From Deinococcus metalli (GTDB lineage: Bacteria; Deinococcota; Deinococci; Deinococcales; Deinococcaceae): a stretch of 64,000 bases of DNA. A program made the translations under genes and the position numbers. The DNA is taken from contig NZ_JACHFK010000004.1 of assembly GCF_014201805.1 (NCBI RefSeq), positions 186,001 to 250,000 of the forward strand, read 5' to 3'. Positions 25,796 through 35,552 of the stretch are shown in pieces (position 1 is the stretch's first letter; every line of letters begins with the position of its first letter). The notes under the pieces were generated by a model that did not search any database, was not told where the DNA came from, and saw nothing but the letters and a program-made list of their open reading frames with translations.

Positions 25796-26413
25796 TCACT
25801 CTCCGGAGGACGAGACCTGGATCTCCTGGGGTGGCGTCGTGGTCTCGCGCGCTGTCTTCAGTGCCCGGGTCCACCACGCCAGCTCCTCGAACAGCGCCGT
25901 TACCCCCGGCTCCAGGTGGCCCAGGTCATCGAGGCTCTGGCCCTGCTGCCATGCCCCGAAGAAGTCCGCCCCCTGGATATGCACGGCCGTCCGCAGCGGT
26001 GCCATCTGCAACTCCACCGCGATGCCCCGCAGGTGCTCGATCGCCCGCGCCGCCCCCACCGAGCCGTACCCCACGAACGTCACCGGCTTCTTGTTCCATT
26101 CCGGGTATGCGTAGTCCAGCGCGTTCTTCAGGGCCCCCGTCGGCGCGTGGTTGTATTCCGCCGTGATCAGCACGTAGCCGTCGAACCCGCCAATGGTGCG
26201 CTGCCAGCGTTGCCCCACCTCGTTCTGCGTCGGTGCCCACGCGTTGGACGCCACCTCGTTGAACAGCGGCAGCGGGAAGTCCCGCAGGTCGATCACCTCG
26301 AAGTCCAGATCCGGACGCGCCGCCGCGCGCTTCATGAACCATGCGGTGGGCTTGTCCGCAAAGCGGGTGTTGCGTGTACTGCCAATGATCACAGCGATTC
26401 TCGGGTTCGTCAT
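25796..26413 (-). CDS. NADPH-dependent FMN reductase (flavodoxin-fold)
   Basis: A 205-residue cytosolic flavoprotein. The FMN phosphate-binding loop IIGSTRNTRFADKP sits at the N-terminus, followed by DLRDFPLPLFNE and the isoalloxazine-binding AEYNHAPTGALKNALDYAYPEW, then GYGSVGAARAIEHLR. Family members reduce FMN, quinones, azo dyes or chromate with NAD(P)H. AGGAG precedes ATG 26413. It is 131 bp behind a marR gene on the same strand, which suggests control by it. Confidence 0.9.
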   Translation of the reverse strand: MTNPRIAVIIGSTRNTRFADKPTAWFMKRAAARPDLDFEVIDLRDFPLPLFNEVASNAWAPTQNEVGQRWQRTIGGFDGYVLITAEYNHAPTGALKNALDYAYPEWNKKPVTFVGYGSVGAARAIEHLRGIAVELQMAPLRTAVHIQGADFFGAWQQGQSLDDLGHLEPGVTALFEELAWWTRALKTARETTTPPQEIQVSSSGE

Positions 26414-26544
26414 ACTCGTCTCCTGCGTGCTTGAACGGGCGGAGGGCCGCGGGACCGAGTACCGATCATAGTGCGGCCGGAGGCGACAGGAGCAATCTGG
26501 ATTAAGCCATCTGGAACGCCTGAGTAGCGCCGCAGCCCGGTGGG

Positions 26545-26967
26545 TCAGGGGCGGAGCAGCGTGCCGAGTTCGTCCAGCAGTTCGCCGGCGCGGTCGAGCT
26601 GTTCAGCGCTCAGGTCGGGATGCGCGGTCCTGAGCGTCTCGGCCAGGGGCGTGCGGGCACGCGGGAGCAGCACGTCCTGCCGGACACCCGGGGCGAGGGT
26701 CACGGTGGTCCGCCGCCGGTCCGCCGCATCCGGGACGCTCACGAGCAGTCCCTCATCACGCAGAGCGGCGACGGTCTTCGACACGAAACTCTGCGCGAGG
26801 CCAGTGCGGGCGGCGACTTCACCCACGGCGCTGCCGGGGTGCCGGGCCACGTCCTCGACGACGGCGATCAGGCCGGGAGAGGGTGTCGGCTCGCCGGGGC
26901 GGGCGGTCGCCTGGGTGGCCAGGTCGCGCAGGTGCCGCGCGAGGCGGTGGAGAGCGCCAGCATCCAT
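26545..26967 (-). CDS. MarR-family regulator
   Basis: A 140-residue winged-helix regulator. Helix-turn-helix GEVAARTGLAQSFVSKTVAALRDEGLL is followed by the wing VPDAADRRRTTVTLAP. The start at ATG 26967 (MDAGALHRL) is preferred because an in-frame extension would run through its own palindromic operator region. Divergent from a membrane-protein gene 85 bp away, with an inverted repeat immediately upstream of its start, implying autoregulation and control of the divergent gene. The FMN reductase follows on the same strand and may be part of the regulon. Confidence 0.82.
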   Translation of the reverse strand: MDAGALHRLARHLRDLATQATARPGEPTPSPGLIAVVEDVARHPGSAVGEVAARTGLAQSFVSKTVAALRDEGLLVSVPDAADRRRTTVTLAPGVRQDVLLPRARTPLAETLRTAHPDLSAEQLDRAGELLDELGTLLRP

Positions 26968-26977
26968 AGGAATCCAG

Positions 26978-26996
26978 TGTATCCTGCGGTGATACA
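26978..26996. promoter_or_regulatory. MarR operator candidate
   Basis: TGTATC (26978-26983) and GATACA (26991-26996) form a perfect 6-bp inverted repeat with a 7-bp spacer, 11 bp upstream of the marR start in the divergent gap. Size and spacing fit MarR operators. A related half-site, GATATGTC, follows at about 27005. Confidence 0.6.
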
Positions 26997-27051
26997 TCTT
27001 TAGTGATATGTCTACGGAGATGCAAGTGGGCATACGGTCCACGGAGGTTCC

Positions 27052-27567
27052 ATGACCCTCACCGACACCCTGATCAGCTTCGCCCTCATCGCCCTGGTCG
27101 TGCGCCAGTTACGCGGCCGGCCGCTCACCCTGACCGGCGTGCTGTGGCCTGTGCCGCTGGTGCTCTTCGCCGCCGCGACTACACTTCACGTCCCCAGCGG
27201 CGGCCCGGCCCTGGATTTCACCCTCCTTGGCGGCGCTGTTGGCGTGATGCTGGGCGCGCTCTGCGGCGTCCTCACGCAGGTCTCCCCCACCTCGGACGGC
27301 CGTGTCGTTGCCCGCGCCAGTGGACCCGCCGCGCTGCTGTGGGTGCTCGGCATCGGCTCCCGCGTCGGCTTCGGTCTGTACGCCACGCACGGCGGCGGCC
27401 CGGCCATCGCCCGCTTCAGCGAAACGCACCATCTGACCATGGACGCGTGGGCCGGCAGTCTGCTCCTGATGTCCCTGCTGGAGGTCATGGGCCGCGCCGC
27501 CGTCCTGCTGTGGAAACGCGCGCATGTCGCCCGACCGTCGGCCGGCGTGCTGACACCCAGTTCTTGA
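27052..27567 (+). CDS. Integral membrane protein, MarR-divergent
   Basis: A 171-residue protein with about five hydrophobic segments and a GSRVGFGLYATHGGG loop. CGGAGG precedes ATG 27052. It resembles short DUF1453/CcdC-like membrane proteins in length and layout, but I cannot confirm the family. Its location opposite a marR gene suggests ligand-induced expression. Confidence 0.65.
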   Translation: MTLTDTLISFALIALVVRQLRGRPLTLTGVLWPVPLVLFAAATTLHVPSGGPALDFTLLGGAVGVMLGALCGVLTQVSPTSDGRVVARASGPAALLWVLGIGSRVGFGLYATHGGGPAIARFSETHHLTMDAWAGSLLLMSLLEVMGRAAVLLWKRAHVARPSAGVLTPSS

Positions 27568-27655
27568 CGCGGTCGCGGCCTGAACGGACGTCTCACCGTC
27601 ACAGCCGGATGCAGGCCGACAGGCGCCTCTCACCCCGCGGCCAGGGTTCCTCCCG

Positions 27656-28570
27656 TCAGGGTTGCAGCAACCATGCGCTCCCGAGCAGGGCGAGCGCGCC
27701 GAGCACCGCCCACCGTACCGGGTCACGCCGGCCTGGCTGCGGCAGGGTCACCGGCACGGGATGGCGGCGGTACCAGCCCTGGTTGGGCCGCGCCGCCTCG
27801 TCGAAATTGCGGGCCAGCCGGTGCAGATCCGTCGCCACCCCCTCGCCGCGCAGGGGATGGCCGTGCCCGGGCGCCAGCAGGTCCGGCTGCAGGTGGGCGA
27901 GCCGCCGCACGGAGTCGCGCGCCGCGTCCCAGTTGGGCGTGTAGTACGCCGGTGGGCCGTGCACCACGGCCGGCCGCAGGGTCAGGGCGCTCAGCAGCGA
28001 TTCCTGCCGGGTGGTCACCACAGCGTCCCCGGCGATCAGGGTGCGGTCGGACCCGCGCCACAGCGACACGTGGCCGTTCGCGTGGCCGGGCGTGTGCCGC
28101 CACTCCCAGCCGGGCAGTCCCGGCACCGTCCCGTCCTCCGGCAGGTCCTGCACGGCCGGCTGAAACGAGAACGGTCCAGGACTCAGCGCGGGCGAGAGTA
28201 CGCTCATGCTGCCGCCCACGCTGGGGTCCGGGAAGGGATACGGCACGCGGCCCGTGAGGCATGGCCGTTCCAGCGGGTGCGCGTACACCGGCACCGGCCA
28301 GCGCTCCAGCAGGGCGTGCAGCGCGCCGATGTGGTCGAGGTGCCCGTGGGTCAGGACGATGGCCTCTGGCGGCCGGTCCCCGTGGACCTGCGTGGCCGCG
28401 TTCCGGATCGTGCGGGCGGTGCCGGGCACGCCCGCGTCCACCAGCACCCAGGAATCACCGGGACGGCCCAGGAAGTAGACGTTGGCGAGGGGAAGCCGCA
28501 GCCGCACCACGTCGGAACGCAGGAAGTGGAACCGGCCGGTCGGCACGGCGAGGGCGTGTGGAACAGTCAT
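27656..28570 (-). CDS. Metallo-beta-lactamase-fold hydrolase with C-terminal anchor
   Basis: A 304-residue MBL-fold protein. Zinc ligands are visible in VLTHGHLDHIG (HxHxDH), TPGHANGHVS, IAGDAVV and APGHGHPL. The VDAGVPGTARTI loop is typical of the glyoxalase II-like/YcbL branch. A hydrophobic segment WAVLGALALLGSAWLL at the extreme C-terminus suggests a tail anchor. The substrate is unknown. The start at 28570 is favoured because similarity begins there and a GGAGG lies upstream. It is convergent with the preceding membrane-protein gene. Confidence 0.85.
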   Translation of the reverse strand: MTVPHALAVPTGRFHFLRSDVVRLRLPLANVYFLGRPGDSWVLVDAGVPGTARTIRNAATQVHGDRPPEAIVLTHGHLDHIGALHALLERWPVPVYAHPLERPCLTGRVPYPFPDPSVGGSMSVLSPALSPGPFSFQPAVQDLPEDGTVPGLPGWEWRHTPGHANGHVSLWRGSDRTLIAGDAVVTTRQESLLSALTLRPAVVHGPPAYYTPNWDAARDSVRRLAHLQPDLLAPGHGHPLRGEGVATDLHRLARNFDEAARPNQGWYRRHPVPVTLPQPGRRDPVRWAVLGALALLGSAWLLQP

Positions 28571-29083
28571 GGAGGGTCCTCCAGCAGGCCAGGGGGAACC
28601 GAGGGAGGGTGTGCGGCGCCGGGTGGTGCCGCAGCAGGGCCGAGCCCGGCCCACGCCTGTGCGACCATTATTCCCGTCGCCCGGCCGCCCGCTTCCCGCG
28701 TGAAGTCAGCGTCAAGGCAGAGGTGCGGGGCGACGCCCTATTCACCAGCCCTCCCTCGACGTCCGACGTGTTGGGCACCGGATGGTCCGTGGTGGACGCG
28801 CCGGGCACACGGCAGTAGTCGTCGGGGATGGCGCGGTCGGTCTGCTTGACGTGCTGCCTGCCCGGCAGACGAGCACCACGCGCATCAGGGAGATGGCAGA
28901 CAGCCTGAGCACCCACTCGGCGCAGCCCAAGTGCGCCGTTCCCAGCCGCATCCGATCAACCTTGTGGGCAAGGGTTACCGCGTGGCGGTCCAGACGCTGC
29001 CGTGCCCGGAACGGGCCAAGCAATTCCCCAGGGATGTGAACGCCCGCTCACCTCACTCCCAGTCCCTTCCAGAAGGATGAGTC
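28571..29083. other. Gene-free stretch upstream of cupin gene
   Basis: Both strands carry short frames without recognisable domains or start signals. I see no hairpin or promoter I can defend, apart from the ribosome site of the cupin gene at its right edge. Confidence 0.4.
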
Positions 29084-29482
29084 ATGGACATCAAACGAGC
29101 TGGAACGCGGCCGTCGGCGCCCGGCCCCGCCGAATGGTTCACCGGCACCGTGCGCCTGGACCCGCAGTTCACCGCCACCTCCCCGGCGCGCGCTGCCGGC
29201 ACTACCGTCACGTTCGAGCCCGGCGCCCGCACCGCGTGGCACACCCATCCCCTGGGCCAGACCCTGATCGTGCTCAGCGGCGTCGGCCGCGTGCAGCGCG
29301 ACGGCGGCCCCATCGAGGAGATCCGCCCCGGGGACGTGGTGTGGTTCGAGCCGGACGAGAAGCACTGGCACGGCGCAGCGCCCACCACCGCCATGAGCCA
29401 CCTCGCCATCCAGGAAGCCCAGGACGGCACCGCGGTGGTGTGGCTGGAGCACGTCTCCGACGAGCAGTACCATGGATCATGA
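29084..29482 (+). CDS. Small cupin (carboxymuconolactone/mandelonitrile-lyase-like)
   Basis: A 132-residue single cupin domain. Metal ligands are in [20 protein letters not shown] and [17 protein letters not shown]. The [11 protein letters not shown] and EKHWHGA pair is characteristic of the small manganese cupins that include (R)-mandelonitrile lyases and uncharacterised relatives often linked to quinone or aldehyde metabolism. AAGGATG precedes ATG 29084. It stands alone. Confidence 0.85.
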   Translation: MDIKRAGTRPSAPGPAEWFTGTVRLDPQFTATSPARAAGTTVTFEPGARTAWHTHPLGQTLIVLSGVGRVQRDGGPIEEIRPGDVVWFEPDEKHWHGAAPTTAMSHLAIQEAQDGTAVVWLEHVSDEQYHGS

Positions 29483-29957
29483 TCGACCCGGCCCTGCTTC
29501 CTGCGGGCGCGTGACCGTCCTCCTCCCCTGACGGCCTGTCGCGGCGGGCCGAACTGATCCGCGCCTGCGCTCCGCATGACGGAGAATTGGCCCCGCGCGC
29601 AGCGCCGTGCGTGGTGGCGCAGGGCAACAAGTGCGGAACGTCGGTCTAGAAGCCTCCGAGGACGCTCCCTGGCGGCTGATGGAGTGCGCCGTCAATCCGC
29701 ATTCCCCTTCCGGGTGACGCACGTCAACGGCATGCACCTGACCCACTCCAACGCCGCCGAGAGCGCGGCGGCCCGACTGCTGATGTTCAGAACGAGCGGG
29801 AAGCAGTGTTCACCTCAACCGGCTATCCGGCAGCGCCCCCTCCCGGGACGTCGCGCCTGCACAAACTGGGCGGCCCGGACCGACGATAGGCTGGTAGCGC
29901 AGTCACATCCACGGCCCCGCGGCCAGGGCGGACGGCTGCGTGGGCTGCACGAGCCGG
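29483..29957. other. Gene-free stretch
   Basis: No frame here has both a start signal and a recognisable sequence. The segment near 29715-29790 (HVNGMHLTHSNAAESAAARLL) looks protein-like for about 20 codons but has no context. Confidence 0.4.
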
Positions 29958-30701
29958 TCAGGCGGTCAGGATCACGGGACGGCCGCGCGTGATCATCACG
30001 GTGTGCTCGAAGTGGGCCGCCAGGCCGCCGTCCGTGGTGCTCAGCGTCCAGCCGTCACGCCTCGTCCGGACCCGCGGCGACTTCCCGGTGGAGACCATCG
30101 GCTCGACCGCGATCACGAGTCCCTCGTGCAGCGCCGTGCGGTCCACCGGCCGGTAGTAGTTCGGGACGTTCGGCGCCTCGTGGATGGCGCGGCCCACGCC
30201 GTGTCCGAACAGATCGCGCAGCACCGTGAAACCCCGGCGCCGCACCTCGGTCTCGACTGCCCGGCCGATGGCGTGCACCGGCTGTCCGGCCGTCGCGGCG
30301 CTCAGGCCCGCGTGGAAGGCCGCCTCGGCGCACCCGATCAGCCGCAGCGCCACGGGCGAGGCCGGCGGTACCGCGACCGTCACGGCCGCGTCGGCGATGA
30401 AGCCGTCCACGAAGGGCGTGACGTCGAGACTCACCACGTCCCCAGCCGCCAGCGGCCGGCGCGTGGGCAGGCCGTGGACGATGTCGTCATTCACGCTGAC
30501 AAAGACGTTCACCGGAGCGTTGTAGGTCATGCGCGGCGCGGACCGCGCACCGTGCGCGCGGTAGACGCGCCCGGCGAGGGCGTCGAGTTCGGCCGGCGTG
30601 ATGCCTGGGCGGATGGCGGCCCGGAGCGTGCGCAGCGTCTCCGCGACGACGTGCCCGGCCCGCTGCATGCCCTTGAGATCAGCTTCGGTGGTGACGGTCA
30701 T
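29958..30701 (-). CDS. map: Type I methionine aminopeptidase
   Basis: A 247-residue cytosolic metalloenzyme that removes the initiator methionine from nascent proteins. All five metal ligands can be placed: Asp in [10 protein letters not shown], Asp in [10 protein letters not shown], His in [14 protein letters not shown], Glu in AVEPMV and Glu in HFEHTVMI. The substrate-cleft His is in [20 protein letters not shown]. Length is standard for the prokaryotic type Ia enzyme. It stands apart from ribosomal genes, so it may be a second copy. Confidence 0.9.
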   Translation of the reverse strand: MTVTTEADLKGMQRAGHVVAETLRTLRAAIRPGITPAELDALAGRVYRAHGARSAPRMTYNAPVNVFVSVNDDIVHGLPTRRPLAAGDVVSLDVTPFVDGFIADAAVTVAVPPASPVALRLIGCAEAAFHAGLSAATAGQPVHAIGRAVETEVRRRGFTVLRDLFGHGVGRAIHEAPNVPNYYRPVDRTALHEGLVIAVEPMVSTGKSPRVRTRRDGWTLSTTDGGLAAHFEHTVMITRGRPVILTA

Positions 30702-30886
30702 GCCTCACTGTAGGCGACCGCGGCGCCGCGGCGCGCTCACGGCCCTGCGAGGCGCTGCGGCTGATCGTGTCTGGGGAACCGGGCACGACAGGACCCGCTG
30801 AATGCCTCCAGACCGGCACTGGCACCCGCGATGAGGCCGCATCTCGTGTCAGGGTGCCGTAAGGGACAGGATGGCATGCTCACGCC

Positions 30887-31996
30887 ATGACCCTCGTACA
30901 GCCGGGCGCGGCTGCCGGACTGCCGGCCGACCTGACGCAGACCGTGGTGCACCTGACGCAGACGGCCATCGCTGCCAGCGACCTCACGGACGGCGTGACG
31001 CCGACCCTCGAACACCTCGTGCGCAGCACCGCGGCTGTCGGCTCCGCGTTTTTCCAGGTGGGCGGCGGTTCGCTGGCCTACCACGTGCGCGCCGCGACCG
31101 GCGAGATGCCGGCCACACCCGGCATGCAGGCCATCGCCGCCCACGGCCTGCCCGCCGACACGCCCCTGATGCGCGCTCTGGAGGTCGCTCCGGCGCCGAT
31201 GTTCTTCCCGGACACGGGCACGTCACCCGTCACGGCCGGCTTCCCGGACCTGGGCGTGGCGAGCCTCGCGGCCGCCCCGGTCCGCGACGGCCAGGGGCGG
31301 CTGCTCGGCGCGTTCCTGATGCACACCTTCACCCCGCACGAGTGGGCGCCGTGGGAAGCTGACCTGTTCACGCTGGTGGCCGGCACCATCGCGTCGCTGG
31401 CCGGCCGGCTCACGGCCGAGGAGGCCGCGCGGGCCGCGCGCGAGGAGGCGCTGCGGGCGCTGGGGCTCGCGCTGGAGGCGCGCGACCGGGAAACGCACGG
31501 CCACACCGACCGGGTGGCGGGCCTCGCGGTGCGCCTCGCCACGCACCTGGGCTGGGACGACGCGCGCGTGCGGGCCCTGCGCTGGGGCGCGTACCTGCAC
31601 GACATCGGCAAGATCGCCATCCCGGACGCCGTGCTGCTCAAGCCGGGCCCGTTCACGCCGGACGAGCGCACGGTCATGGAAACGCACGTGCAGGCCGGCG
31701 TGAGCTTCGCCACGGCCCTGACGTTCCTGCCGGCCGTGGCGCTGGCCGTGATCCACGACCACCACGAACGCTGGGATGGCCAGGGCTACCCCACGGGCAA
31801 GCGCGGCCAGGAGATCACGGTCGAGGGCCGGCTGTTCGCGCTGTGCGACGTGTACGACGCACTCACCAGCGCCCGCCCGTACAAGCGCGCGTGGACGCAC
31901 GGCGAGGCGATGGACGAACTGCGTGCCCAGGCGGGCCGGCAGTTCGACCCCGCGCTGGTAGACGCCTTCCACGAGATGATGGCCGCCCTCAACTGA
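30887..31996 (+). CDS. GAF-HD-GYP phosphodiesterase
   Basis: A 369-residue cytosolic signalling protein with an N-terminal GAF domain (about 20-175). The HD-GYP domain (about 190-369) has ETHGHTDRVAGLAVRLA, LHDIGKIAIPDAVLLKPGPFTPDE, HHERWDGQGYPTGKRG and ALCDVYDALTSARPYKRAW. All HD-GYP motifs that bind the metal centre and degrade cyclic di-GMP are intact. The signal sensed by the GAF domain is unknown. It ends at a bidirectional terminator. Confidence 0.92.
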   Translation: MTLVQPGAAAGLPADLTQTVVHLTQTAIAASDLTDGVTPTLEHLVRSTAAVGSAFFQVGGGSLAYHVRAATGEMPATPGMQAIAAHGLPADTPLMRALEVAPAPMFFPDTGTSPVTAGFPDLGVASLAAAPVRDGQGRLLGAFLMHTFTPHEWAPWEADLFTLVAGTIASLAGRLTAEEAARAAREEALRALGLALEARDRETHGHTDRVAGLAVRLATHLGWDDARVRALRWGAYLHDIGKIAIPDAVLLKPGPFTPDERTVMETHVQAGVSFATALTFLPAVALAVIHDHHERWDGQGYPTGKRGQEITVEGRLFALCDVYDALTSARPYKRAWTHGEAMDELRAQAGRQFDPALVDAFHEMMAALN

Positions 31997-32055
31997 CGCT
32001 GGACCGCTGCGGACGACCACCTGGCAACCAGCGCCCGTCCGCGGCGTGTACCAGA

Positions 32056-32078
32056 AAACCGCCCTGGGTGGGCGGTTT
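32056..32078. terminator. Bidirectional Rho-independent terminator
   Basis: AAACCGCCC (32056-32064) pairs perfectly with GGGCGGTTT (32070-32078) around a 5-nt loop, between the convergent HD-GYP and binding-protein genes. On the minus strand the stem is followed by TTTTC. On the plus strand the T-run is short. Confidence 0.75.
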
Positions 32079-32159
32079 AGAGGTGGCGTTCGTTGCCGCT
32101 GTCGGCGGGTTCAGATCGGGGTCCGGCCGGCGTCCCGTGCGGTCGCGGGCCGGTCCGGC

Positions 32160-33692
32160 TCAGCGCCTCAGCCAGGTGGTGCGCAGACCCACGTAGCTGG
32201 TGTTCGGGAAGTGCTGGTAACCCTGCACCGCCTTGACGGCCGCCTCGTACTGCGTGCTGGAGTACAGGAAGACCATCGGGCTCAGCTCCACCAGACGCTG
32301 CTGCACCTTGGCGTAGATGGCCTTGCGCGCCGCCGGGTCGGAGGTCTGGCGGCCCTGGTCGAGCAGGCCGTCGATGGTGGCGTCCTTGAAGTTGGTGAGG
32401 TTACCGCCGCTGTCCGACGCGAAGGGCGTGTACAGGTAGTCGTCCGGGTCGCCCTGGCCGCTCTCGCCCAGGATGGTGGCCATGTAGTTCTTCTTCAGGA
32501 TGTCCGGCAGGTACACGCTCCACTCCAGCGCCGTGATGTTCACCTTGACGCCCAGCGGCGCGAGCTGCGCCTGGATGATCTCGGCGGGCGTGCGCAGGAA
32601 GTCGTAGGTGGACGTGACCTTCAGTTCCAGCGTGAAGCCGTTCGGGTAGCCGGCCTCCTTGAGCAGGGCACGGGCCTTGTCGAGGTTCGGCTTACCGTAG
32701 GTGGCGTCGGGCTGGCCGTAGTAGCTGCCGTTGGGGAGCACGGTGCCGGCCGAGGGCAGGCCGCCCACGCCCAGCAGGGCCACGTCCACGATCTCCTGGT
32801 TGTTCATGGCGTACGCGAGGGCACGGCGCACGCGCGGGTCGTTCAGCGGCTTCTGGTTCACGTTCAGGAACAGCGAGCGGTAGTTCGCTGCCGGCCCGCC
32901 GATCACGTTGACGGCGGCGTTGCCCTTCAGGGAGGTGATGTCCGTGGACGGCACGTACTCGATCCAGTCCACGGTGCCGGTGCGCAGGGCGGTCACGCGG
33001 GCGGTGGCGTCCGGCAGGTAGGTGAAGGTGATGCCGTCGAGGTACGGCAGTTTGGTGCCCTTGGCGTCCCGGCCCCAGAAGTTCGGGTTCTTCTTCAGCA
33101 CCATGCGCGTCTGCGGCACGTACTCGACGAAGGTGAACGGCCCGGTGCCGACCGGCTTGGTGTTCAGGGTGGCGACCGCTTCCTTGGGCACGATCACGTT
33201 CAGGCTGAACGCGAGCTTGCTCAGCAGCGGCGAGAAGGGCTTGCTGAGGGTCATCACGACTGTGCTCTTGTTGGGCGCGGTGATGCTCTTGACGAGTTCG
33301 AAGTCGCCGCTGCGGGGGGACTTGGTCGCGGGGTCCTTGATGCGGCCAATCGAGTACACCACGTCGCTGGCTTCCAGGGCGCGGCCGTTGTGGAACCGCA
33401 CGCCGGGGCGCAGGGTGAACGTCCACGTCAGGCCGTCCTTGCTGGTCGTCCAGCGGATGGCGAGCGACGGCACGACCTTGCCGCTGGCGTCGAAGGCCAC
33501 CAGCGTGTCGTAGACGTTCTCCAGCTGGTTGCGGGTGGACGTGGCCTGCGTGACGTGCGGGTCGAGGCCCACGGGGTCGGCCTGCATCCCGGCGCGCAGG
33601 GTGCCGCCGGTCGTCTGGGCGTAGGCACTGCCCAGCGCGGCGAGCGAGAGGGTAAGCGTGAGGGCAGCGGCGGTCCGGGTGTTCGTGCGCAT
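32160..33692 (-). CDS. Peptide/nickel-type ABC transporter substrate-binding protein
   Basis: A 510-residue exported SBP_bac_5 protein. The signal peptide ends in LAALGSAYAQ, then GGTLRAGMQADPVGLDPH, YDTLVAFDASGKVVPSLA and VRFHNGRALEASDVVYSIGRI as expected for the oligopeptide class. It captures peptides or similar solutes for the two permeases encoded just upstream on the same transcript. It is the last gene before the bidirectional terminator. It is paralogous to the binding protein at 60.8 kb. No ATPase gene accompanies it. Confidence 0.9.
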   Translation of the reverse strand: MRTNTRTAAALTLTLSLAALGSAYAQTTGGTLRAGMQADPVGLDPHVTQATSTRNQLENVYDTLVAFDASGKVVPSLAIRWTTSKDGLTWTFTLRPGVRFHNGRALEASDVVYSIGRIKDPATKSPRSGDFELVKSITAPNKSTVVMTLSKPFSPLLSKLAFSLNVIVPKEAVATLNTKPVGTGPFTFVEYVPQTRMVLKKNPNFWGRDAKGTKLPYLDGITFTYLPDATARVTALRTGTVDWIEYVPSTDITSLKGNAAVNVIGGPAANYRSLFLNVNQKPLNDPRVRRALAYAMNNQEIVDVALLGVGGLPSAGTVLPNGSYYGQPDATYGKPNLDKARALLKEAGYPNGFTLELKVTSTYDFLRTPAEIIQAQLAPLGVKVNITALEWSVYLPDILKKNYMATILGESGQGDPDDYLYTPFASDSGGNLTNFKDATIDGLLDQGRQTSDPAARKAIYAKVQQRLVELSPMVFLYSSTQYEAAVKAVQGYQHFPNTSYVGLRTTWLRR

Positions 33693-33735
33693 GGTGATCC
33701 TCCAGGGGAGTGAAGTAACGGATGTGGGTGGAGCG

Positions 33736-34602
33736 TCAGCGGCCCAGGCGGGGGTCCAGGGCGTCGCGCAGCGCGTCGCCGAGGAGGTTGAAGCCGAGCA
33801 CGGTGATCATGATCGCCAGGCCCGGCGCGATCGAGATCCAGGGGTTGGTTTCGAGGAAGGGGCGGCCGTCAGCGATCATCTGGCCCCACGCGGGCGCCGG
33901 GGGCTGCGTGCCCAGGCCCAGGAAGCTCAGGGCGGCCTCGCCGAGGATGGCGTACGCGAGGCGCAGCGTGACCTCGACCAGAATCGGGCCGGTGGCGTTG
34001 GGCAGCACGTGGCGCAGCAGCAGCCGGAGGTCGGACGCGCCGAGGGCGGTGCTGGCCTCCACGAACATGGTGTCCCGCGTGCGCAGCACGGCGGCCCGCG
34101 CGACCCGCGCGAACGGGGCAACATACGCGACCGCGATGGCGATGGTGAGGTTCCAGAACCCGCCACCCAGGAAGGCGAGCAGCGCAATGGCGAGCAGGAT
34201 GGCCGGGAACGCCAGCAGGACGTCGGTGACGCGCATGATCAGCGTGTCCACCCACTTCAGGTAGAAGCCGGCCAGCGCGCCCAGCGTGCCGCCGACGAGC
34301 AGGGCCAGCGACACGCTCAGGATGCTGACGGCCAGGCTGATGCGGCTGCCGTAGACCACGCGGGAGAACAGGTCGCGGCCGTACAGGTCGGTGCCGAGCC
34401 AGTGCTGGGCGGACGGCCCCTGCATGCGGTCGATGGGCCGGTACTGCACGGGGTCGTACGGCGCGAGGTGCGGCGCGAACAGGGCCGCCACCACCACCAG
34501 CAGCACCAGCACCAGGCCGGCCACGCCACTGGGCGTGCGGAAGAACACCTGGGCGGCGCGCCGGGCGGGCGAACGCGGCTGGACGGTCGCGGCGGCGGTC
34601 AC
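33736..34602 (-). CDS. DppC-type ABC permease
   Basis: A 288-residue inner-membrane permease with about six helices. The N-terminal region has LAPYDPVQYRPIDRMQGPSA and HWLGTDLYGRDLFSRVVYGSR, typical of DppC/OppC. The EAA loop reads VEASTALGASDLRLLLRHVLPNA and is the docking site for an ATPase. GTG 34602 overlaps the stop of the DppB gene (GTGA). The operon contains no dppD/dppF, so it must borrow ATPases from elsewhere. Confidence 0.9.
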   Translation of the reverse strand: MTAAATVQPRSPARRAAQVFFRTPSGVAGLVLVLLVVVAALFAPHLAPYDPVQYRPIDRMQGPSAQHWLGTDLYGRDLFSRVVYGSRISLAVSILSVSLALLVGGTLGALAGFYLKWVDTLIMRVTDVLLAFPAILLAIALLAFLGGGFWNLTIAIAVAYVAPFARVARAAVLRTRDTMFVEASTALGASDLRLLLRHVLPNATGPILVEVTLRLAYAILGEAALSFLGLGTQPPAPAWGQMIADGRPFLETNPWISIAPGLAIMITVLGFNLLGDALRDALDPRLGR

Positions 34603-35552
34603 GAGTACACCACCCGGCGGTCGATCACGCCGTACAGCACGTCCACGATCACGTTCACGAGGACGTAGCTCACCGCGATCCACAGCACCGCCCCCTGCAC
34701 CACCGGGTAATCGCGCAGGTTGATGCCCTCCAGCGCGTAACGGCCGACGCCCGGCAGCCCGAACAGTTGCTCGATGATCACCGCGCCGCCGAGCAGGTTG
34801 CCCACCTGAAGCCCGATGACCGTCACCACGGGGATCAGGGCGTTGCGCAGGGCGTGGCGGACGACGATGGCGCGGCCGGGCAGGCCCTTGGCCCGGGCGG
34901 TGCGGATGTAATCCTGCCCAAGCACGTCGAGCAGGCTGGCCCGCACGATCCGGGTCGTGGCCGCCGCGAGGCTGAAGCTCAGGGCCAGCGCCGGCAGGAA
35001 CAGGCTGCGCAGGTTGCCGGCCAGCGACTCGGCGGGCGTCACGTAGCCGTTCGGCGGGAACCACCCGAGCTTGAGGCTGAACAGCAGGATCATCAGGATC
35101 GCCAGCCAGAACTCCGGCGCGGCCAGCCCGACCAGCACGAAGGTGCTCGACAGCAGGTCGGCCGACTTGCCGCGCTTCAGGGCCGCCAGGATGCCCAGTG
35201 GCAGGCCGATCAGTGCCGCGAACAGCAGGGCCAGCCCGGTGAGTTGCAGCGTGACGGGAAAGCGCAGCAGCAGATCCTGGAAGACCGGGCGGTCCGTGCG
35301 CAGGCTGATCCCCAGGTTGCCGTGCAGCAGCGCCCAGAACCAGTGGGCGAACTGCTGCCAGATGGGCTCGTTCAGGCCAAACAGCCGGCGCATCTCGGCC
35401 TGCTGCGCCGCGCTGACGTTGCCTTCCAGGCCGATCAGCTGCGTGACCACGTCGCCCGGCACCAGCCGCAGCAGCACGAAGACCAGCACGCTGACCCCGA
35501 AGGCCGCGAGCAGCGCCAGCAGGACGCGGCGCAGCAGCCAGCCGGGGCTCAT
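34599..35552 (-). CDS. DppB-type ABC permease
   Basis: A 317-residue inner-membrane permease with six helices. DppB/OppB signatures are VLVFVLLRLVPGD near the start, the EAA loop RTARAKGLPGRAIVVRHALRNALIP and GVGRYALEGINLRDYPVVQG. Its ATG overlaps the TGA of a 16-residue leader peptide, so translation is coupled to that peptide. It forms a heterodimeric channel with the DppC behind it. Confidence 0.9.
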   Translation of the reverse strand: MSPGWLLRRVLLALLAAFGVSVLVFVLLRLVPGDVVTQLIGLEGNVSAAQQAEMRRLFGLNEPIWQQFAHWFWALLHGNLGISLRTDRPVFQDLLLRFPVTLQLTGLALLFAALIGLPLGILAALKRGKSADLLSSTFVLVGLAAPEFWLAILMILLFSLKLGWFPPNGYVTPAESLAGNLRSLFLPALALSFSLAAATTRIVRASLLDVLGQDYIRTARAKGLPGRAIVVRHALRNALIPVVTVIGLQVGNLLGGAVIIEQLFGLPGVGRYALEGINLRDYPVVQGAVLWIAVSYVLVNVIVDVLYGVIDRRVVYS

